Assembly (NCBI GenBank): GCA_018333995.1
Contig: JAGXSG010000028.1
Span: 62,001-126,000, forward strand
Direction: 5' to 3'
Length of the DNA stretch: 64,000 nucleotides
Source of the DNA: Clostridiales bacterium
GTDB taxonomy: Bacteria > Actinomycetota > Coriobacteriia > Anaerosomatales > SLCP01
Shown: in pieces, positions 61,067 through 64,000 of the stretch
How positions within the stretch are numbered: position 1 is the first letter of the stretch
Layout of the letters: each line of letters begins with the position of its first letter
Notes under the pieces: generated by a model
Told to the model about the DNA's origin: nothing
Seen by the model: the letters and a program-made list of their open reading frames with translations, nothing else
Databases searched by the model: none
Position numbers and translations under genes: made by a program

Positions 61067-62365
61067 GTGCTTTCGCACGGGTTCAGGGGCGGGATACGCC
61101 CGCACGACCACAAGGAATCGACGAGAGACAAGCACACTGCACGGCTGCCTGTCCCGCGCCGTATCGTTGTGCCGGTACTTCAACACCTCGGCGTGCCCAA
61201 TGCGCCAGTTGTCGCCGTGGGGGACACGGTGAGGCGCGGACAGCTGATCGCCTCGGCGGGTGATGTGGTGAGCGCTCCGATTCACTCGCCGGTAACCGGT
61301 GTGGTCGTTTCGATCGGCGACACCCTTACCATTAACGGAGCTATCGTCCCCGCCGTCTATATCGAGCCTGATCCGGTTCAAGAGTGGGACGGTTACGTGC
61401 GGGTCGAGGTGACGAGCGTCGTGCGCACAGTTCGTGCGGCGGGAGTCGTAGGGCTCGGCGGCGGAGCGTTCCCGACCGCCGTCAAGCTCACACCGCCGGC
61501 GGACTCTCCGGTGTCGACGCTTATTTTGAACGGGTGCGAGTGCGAGCCGTATCTGACGTGCGACCATCGCACCATGCTCGAACGTCCGGCCAGCGTTGCT
61601 TCCGGCGCGCGCCACATCGCCAGCGCCCTCGGAGCGTCACGCGTTGTCGTAGGCATCGAAGCCAATAAGCCCGACGCAGTCGATGTCATGCGATCCGCCA
61701 TGGGCGCCTCGGCGGAGGTGCTCATGCTCGCCACCCGGTATCCGCAAGGGGCCGAGAAGCAGCTTATACACACCGTACTTGGCAGGGAGGTGCCGCACGG
61801 AAGGCTTCCCGCGTCGGTGGGAGCGCTCGTCCACAACGTCTCCACCGCCGCAGCCATAGCGGATGCGCTCGATGAAGGCAAACCGCTCATGGAGCGGGTT
61901 GTGACCGTCACGGGCCAGGTGGCTCGGCCGGGCAACTACATCGTGCCAATCGGGATGCTTGTGGCCGATCTCCTCGAGGCGGTCGGCGGCGTGATCGAGG
62001 GCGCGGGGCGCGTGGTGGCTGGAGGGCCGATGACAGGCATCGCTCTGGCCGATCTCCACGTGCCGGTAGTCAAGGGGACCGGGGGAGTTGTCGTGTTGCC
62101 CGCCAGGAGCGTGGCACCGGCGATCCAAGGCGATCAGCCGTGTATCCGGTGCGCGCGGTGCGTGGCTGGATGTCCCATGTCGCTTGAGCCGTACGCGCTC
62201 GGCATTTACGCCAACCGCAGGCAGTGGGATGCGACGGATCGCCTCCATGCGATGGATTGTATCGAGTGCGGGTGCTGCGCCTACGTTTGTCCCACGAATC
62301 GGCCCCTCGTGCAGCTCATCCGCCGGGCGAAGCAAGTTCTGATCGAGCGAGTGGCCAGACCGTGA
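61067..62365 (+). CDS. rnfC: Rnf complex subunit RnfC
   Basis: A 432-residue subunit that binds NADH/FMN and two [4Fe-4S] clusters. The start HGFRGGIRPHDHKEST is typical; GLGGGAFPTAVKL and NGCECEPYLTCDHR belong to the Nqo1-like fold, and CIRCARCVAGCP with CIECGCCAYVCP bind the clusters. GTG 61067 has GGGAGG nine bases upstream, better than ATG 61046. It opens an rnfCDGE operon. Rnf moves electrons between ferredoxin and NAD while pumping Na+ or H+. A -10-like TAGAAT is at 61015-61020. Confidence 0.95.
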   Translation: MLSHGFRGGIRPHDHKESTRDKHTARLPVPRRIVVPVLQHLGVPNAPVVAVGDTVRRGQLIASAGDVVSAPIHSPVTGVVVSIGDTLTINGAIVPAVYIEPDPVQEWDGYVRVEVTSVVRTVRAAGVVGLGGGAFPTAVKLTPPADSPVSTLILNGCECEPYLTCDHRTMLERPASVASGARHIASALGASRVVVGIEANKPDAVDVMRSAMGASAEVLMLATRYPQGAEKQLIHTVLGREVPHGRLPASVGALVHNVSTAAAIADALDEGKPLMERVVTVTGQVARPGNYIVPIGMLVADLLEAVGGVIEGAGRVVAGGPMTGIALADLHVPVVKGTGGVVVLPARSVAPAIQGDQPCIRCARCVAGCPMSLEPYALGIYANRRQWDATDRLHAMDCIECGCCAYVCPTNRPLVQLIRRAKQVLIERVARP

Positions 62366-63375
62366 GCGCTCAGTCGTCAAAAGCCACGACGATCCTCGTC
62401 GCGCCAGCGCCACACGTCGTAGCGAAAAGCACGTGCCGAGGGACGATGCTTTGGGTCATAGGGGCACTGATGCCCGTGACGGCATGGGCAATCTGGAACA
62501 TGGGCTCTGTCGCCGTGGCGCTGCTTGCGGCGTGTATAGGCTCAGCGCTTGCCACCGAGGGGCTCTGGAACCGGCTTGCGCGGCGTCCTCAGACACTTCT
62601 CGACGGGTCCGCGCTGCTGACAGGGCTTTTGCTCGCGCTAGCACTTCCTCCGCGCACTCCGTGGTGGATCGCGGTCGCTGGCGGGATCGTCGCGATCGCG
62701 CTCGGCAAGATGATCTTTGGAGGACTGGGCTGGAACCTGTTCAACCCGGCGCTCGTCGGGCGAGCCTTCATCTCCATTTCCTGGGCGGGTGTGCTTTCTG
62801 AAGTGAGCCCGTATCCCGGGGGATGGTATAGCGCGATCGATGTCCCGGGCACGGCGGATCTCGACGCCATCAGCGGTGCGACGCGGCTCGCCATCGCCGC
62901 CGCTGACCGGGATGCGGGAGGCGCGTACGGGTTCGACCTTTCCGGCCACTACGACGCGTTACTCTTCCGCAACCTGGAAGGATGCCTTGGTGAGGTCTCG
63001 GCGGCGCTTCTGTTGCTCGGCGGAGTAGCGCTTATCATCCGTGGGATTATCGATTGGCGTATTCCCGCAGGATATATCGGCACGGTTGCGCTGCTATCGT
63101 GGGCGTTTGGCTCCGATCCGGTGTTCCACGTGCTTGCGGGCGGGCTCATGCTTGGAGCGTTCTTCATGGCCACCGACTACGTTACTTCGCCGATGACGCC
63201 CCTCGGCCGTTTTGTCTTCGGGGTCGGCTGCGGAGTGTTCAACGTCGTCGGGCGCTTTTTTGGGCCGATGCCCGAGGCGACCACGTTCGCGATCCTGTTC
63301 ATGAACGGCCTTGTCCCCCTTATCGACCGAGGTTTGCGGCCACGAACGTTCGGTTGGAGGCGGGGCGATGCGTAG
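62362..63375 (+). CDS. rnfD: Rnf complex subunit RnfD
   Basis: A 337-residue membrane subunit with about nine helices. The covalent-FMN threonine is in DAISGATRLA, the [S/A]GAT motif. MIFGGLGWNLFNPALVGRA and ATDYVTSPMTPLGRF are conserved in RnfD/NqrB. GTG 62362 overlaps the rnfC stop by GTGA, and its own end overlaps rnfG. It forms part of the ion-translocating path. Confidence 0.95.
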   Translation: MSAQSSKATTILVAPAPHVVAKSTCRGTMLWVIGALMPVTAWAIWNMGSVAVALLAACIGSALATEGLWNRLARRPQTLLDGSALLTGLLLALALPPRTPWWIAVAGGIVAIALGKMIFGGLGWNLFNPALVGRAFISISWAGVLSEVSPYPGGWYSAIDVPGTADLDAISGATRLAIAAADRDAGGAYGFDLSGHYDALLFRNLEGCLGEVSAALLLLGGVALIIRGIIDWRIPAGYIGTVALLSWAFGSDPVFHVLAGGLMLGAFFMATDYVTSPMTPLGRFVFGVGCGVFNVVGRFFGPMPEATTFAILFMNGLVPLIDRGLRPRTFGWRRGDA

Positions 63376-63967
63376 GGCCCAGTCGACACCCTTCAACATG
63401 GTGGGAGCGGTCCTCCTTACCTGCGTGGTCGCCGCTACCTCACTCGCGCTGACCTACGAGGTCACTCGTGACCGGATCGCCGCGCAGGAGCGAGCGGCTG
63501 AGGAGCGCGCTTTGAGGGCGGTGGTTCCGGATGCCGAGGGATTCGAGGTCGCTGACGACGTGCTTGAACAGTCGGTCGATGCGGCGCAGGAAATCGCCGT
63601 GACCGCCGTCTATCGCGCGCTAGGGCCTGAGGGAAACGTCGTTGCGTGGGGCGTGCGCGTCGCGCCACGGGGCTACGCCGGTCCTATCCAGCTCGTTGTG
63701 GGATTGGATAGAGATGGGGAAGTCCTTGGTGTCAGTATCATCTCCATGACCGAGACGCCAGGTCTGGGAACTAAGATCGCCACGGTCGACGGGTGGCTCG
63801 ATCAGTTCATCGGGTGGAGCGGAGCGGATATCAACGCCTCGGCGCGAGAGTTTGACGCGATCGCAGGTGCGACAAAGTCGTCGGTCGCTGTTCGTGAGGG
63901 CGTGGTTGCCGCTGGACGGGTGTGGTCCGCGGCGCTGAGTGGGCGGGAGGAGGTAGATGCGCCTTGA
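63368..63967 (+). CDS. rnfG: Rnf complex subunit RnfG
   Basis: A 199-residue subunit anchored by one N-terminal helix (about 10-30) with an exported flavin domain. The flavin attachment threonine is in DAIAGATKSSVAV near residue 170, and SIISMTETPGLGTKI is the conserved FMN-domain segment. It overlaps rnfD by 8 bp and rnfE by 4 bp, so the operon is tightly coupled. Confidence 0.94.
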   Translation: MRRAQSTPFNMVGAVLLTCVVAATSLALTYEVTRDRIAAQERAAEERALRAVVPDAEGFEVADDVLEQSVDAAQEIAVTAVYRALGPEGNVVAWGVRVAPRGYAGPIQLVVGLDRDGEVLGVSIISMTETPGLGTKIATVDGWLDQFIGWSGADINASAREFDAIAGATKSSVAVREGVVAAGRVWSAALSGREEVDAP

Positions 63968-64000
63968 GTGAGTGGGTTGCGGTGTTCAAGCGTGGGCTGG
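63964..64000 (+). CDS. rnfE: Start of rnfE (cut by the window end)
   Basis: TTG 63964 overlaps the rnfG stop (TTGA) and opens a frame reading LSEWVAVFKRGL, like the short cytoplasmic start of RnfE, next in the usual C-D-G-E-A-B order. Only twelve residues are visible, so the call rests mainly on gene order. Confidence 0.6.
   Translation, partial: MSEWVAVFKRGL

Overview
The window is a high-GC bacterial chromosome segment with tightly packed genes, many GTG and TTG starts, and frequent 1-13 bp stop/start overlaps. The gene set is that of an anaerobe with respiratory and ferredoxin-based metabolism: a membrane-bound uptake hydrogenase, a 2-oxoacid:ferredoxin oxidoreductase, an Rnf complex, a 2[4Fe-4S] ferredoxin, prenyl-quinone genes of the futalosine type, an acetyl-CoA synthetase and a RACo-like ferredoxin/ASKHA protein. 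With the SpoIIE/STAS/HATPase partner-switching genes and a hemE-hemH-hemY cluster, this fits a deep-branching actinobacterium such as an environmental Coriobacteriia lineage. That placement is inference; there is no rRNA or marker phylogeny here.

Layout. 1-2.4 kb: the end of a sigma-54-dependent response regulator, then a near-consensus -24/-12 promoter driving a zinc-ribbon membrane protein, a heavy-metal (HMA) domain protein and CcdA. 2.5-6.6 kb: a membrane SpoIIE-type phosphatase and a STAS-HATPase fusion. 6.6-9.0 kb: a glycolipid-type glycosyltransferase, a nitroreductase and a HAD phosphatase. 9.1-12.1 kb: UbiD-, UbiA- and UbiX-type genes for the late steps of menaquinone synthesis. 12.1-14.2 kb: a small ORF, tRNA-Cys, tRNA-Gly and tRNA-Val with promoters, an IS3-type transposase remnant, and a vapBC module behind a four-copy 13-bp-periodic operator. 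14.3-18.3 kb: a haem c lipoprotein, an alpha-oxoamine synthase and a degenerate-GGDEF/HD-GYP protein. 18.3-28.2 kb: korAB, coaBC, DUF190, a lipid kinase, RNase D, a membrane zinc peptidase, xseAB and a HIT protein. 28.4-39.1 kb: a RACo-like protein, acs behind a long structured leader, hemE-hemH-hemY, an IMPase and a transketolase.

39.1-44.9 kb, on the minus strand, is the hydrogenase locus: small subunit, large subunit, cytochrome b, a HemN-like radical SAM protein and the maturation protease. The large-subunit frame meets an in-frame UGA exactly where the first cysteine of the C-terminal DPCxxCxxH motif belongs. Translation past it restores the motif as DP-U-VGC-GVH plus a 20-residue cleavable tail, and a 7-bp hairpin fitting bacterial SECIS rules starts 10 nt after the UGA. 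The small subunit carries a cysteine in place of the usual proline beside the medial cluster, as in [NiFeSe] enzymes. I read this as a selenocysteine-containing [NiFeSe] hydrogenase that standard gene calling would truncate.

44.9-64 kb: DUF2249, a HAD phosphatase, a Crp/Fnr regulator with a CRP-like site at its own promoter, a cytochrome b5-like protein, an RlmD-type methyltransferase, a receiver-PilT fusion, OsmC, a GT2 / PIG-L / BshC-like trio, ferredoxin, plsY and a lipid kinase, tRNA-Arg, an EF-G paralogue, a cyclophilin lipoprotein, a TPR protein, ndk, and rnfC-D-G with the start of rnfE. Working together, Kor would produce reduced ferredoxin, Rnf would couple it to NAD and an ion gradient, and the hydrogenase with cytochrome b would feed electrons from H2 to menaquinone.
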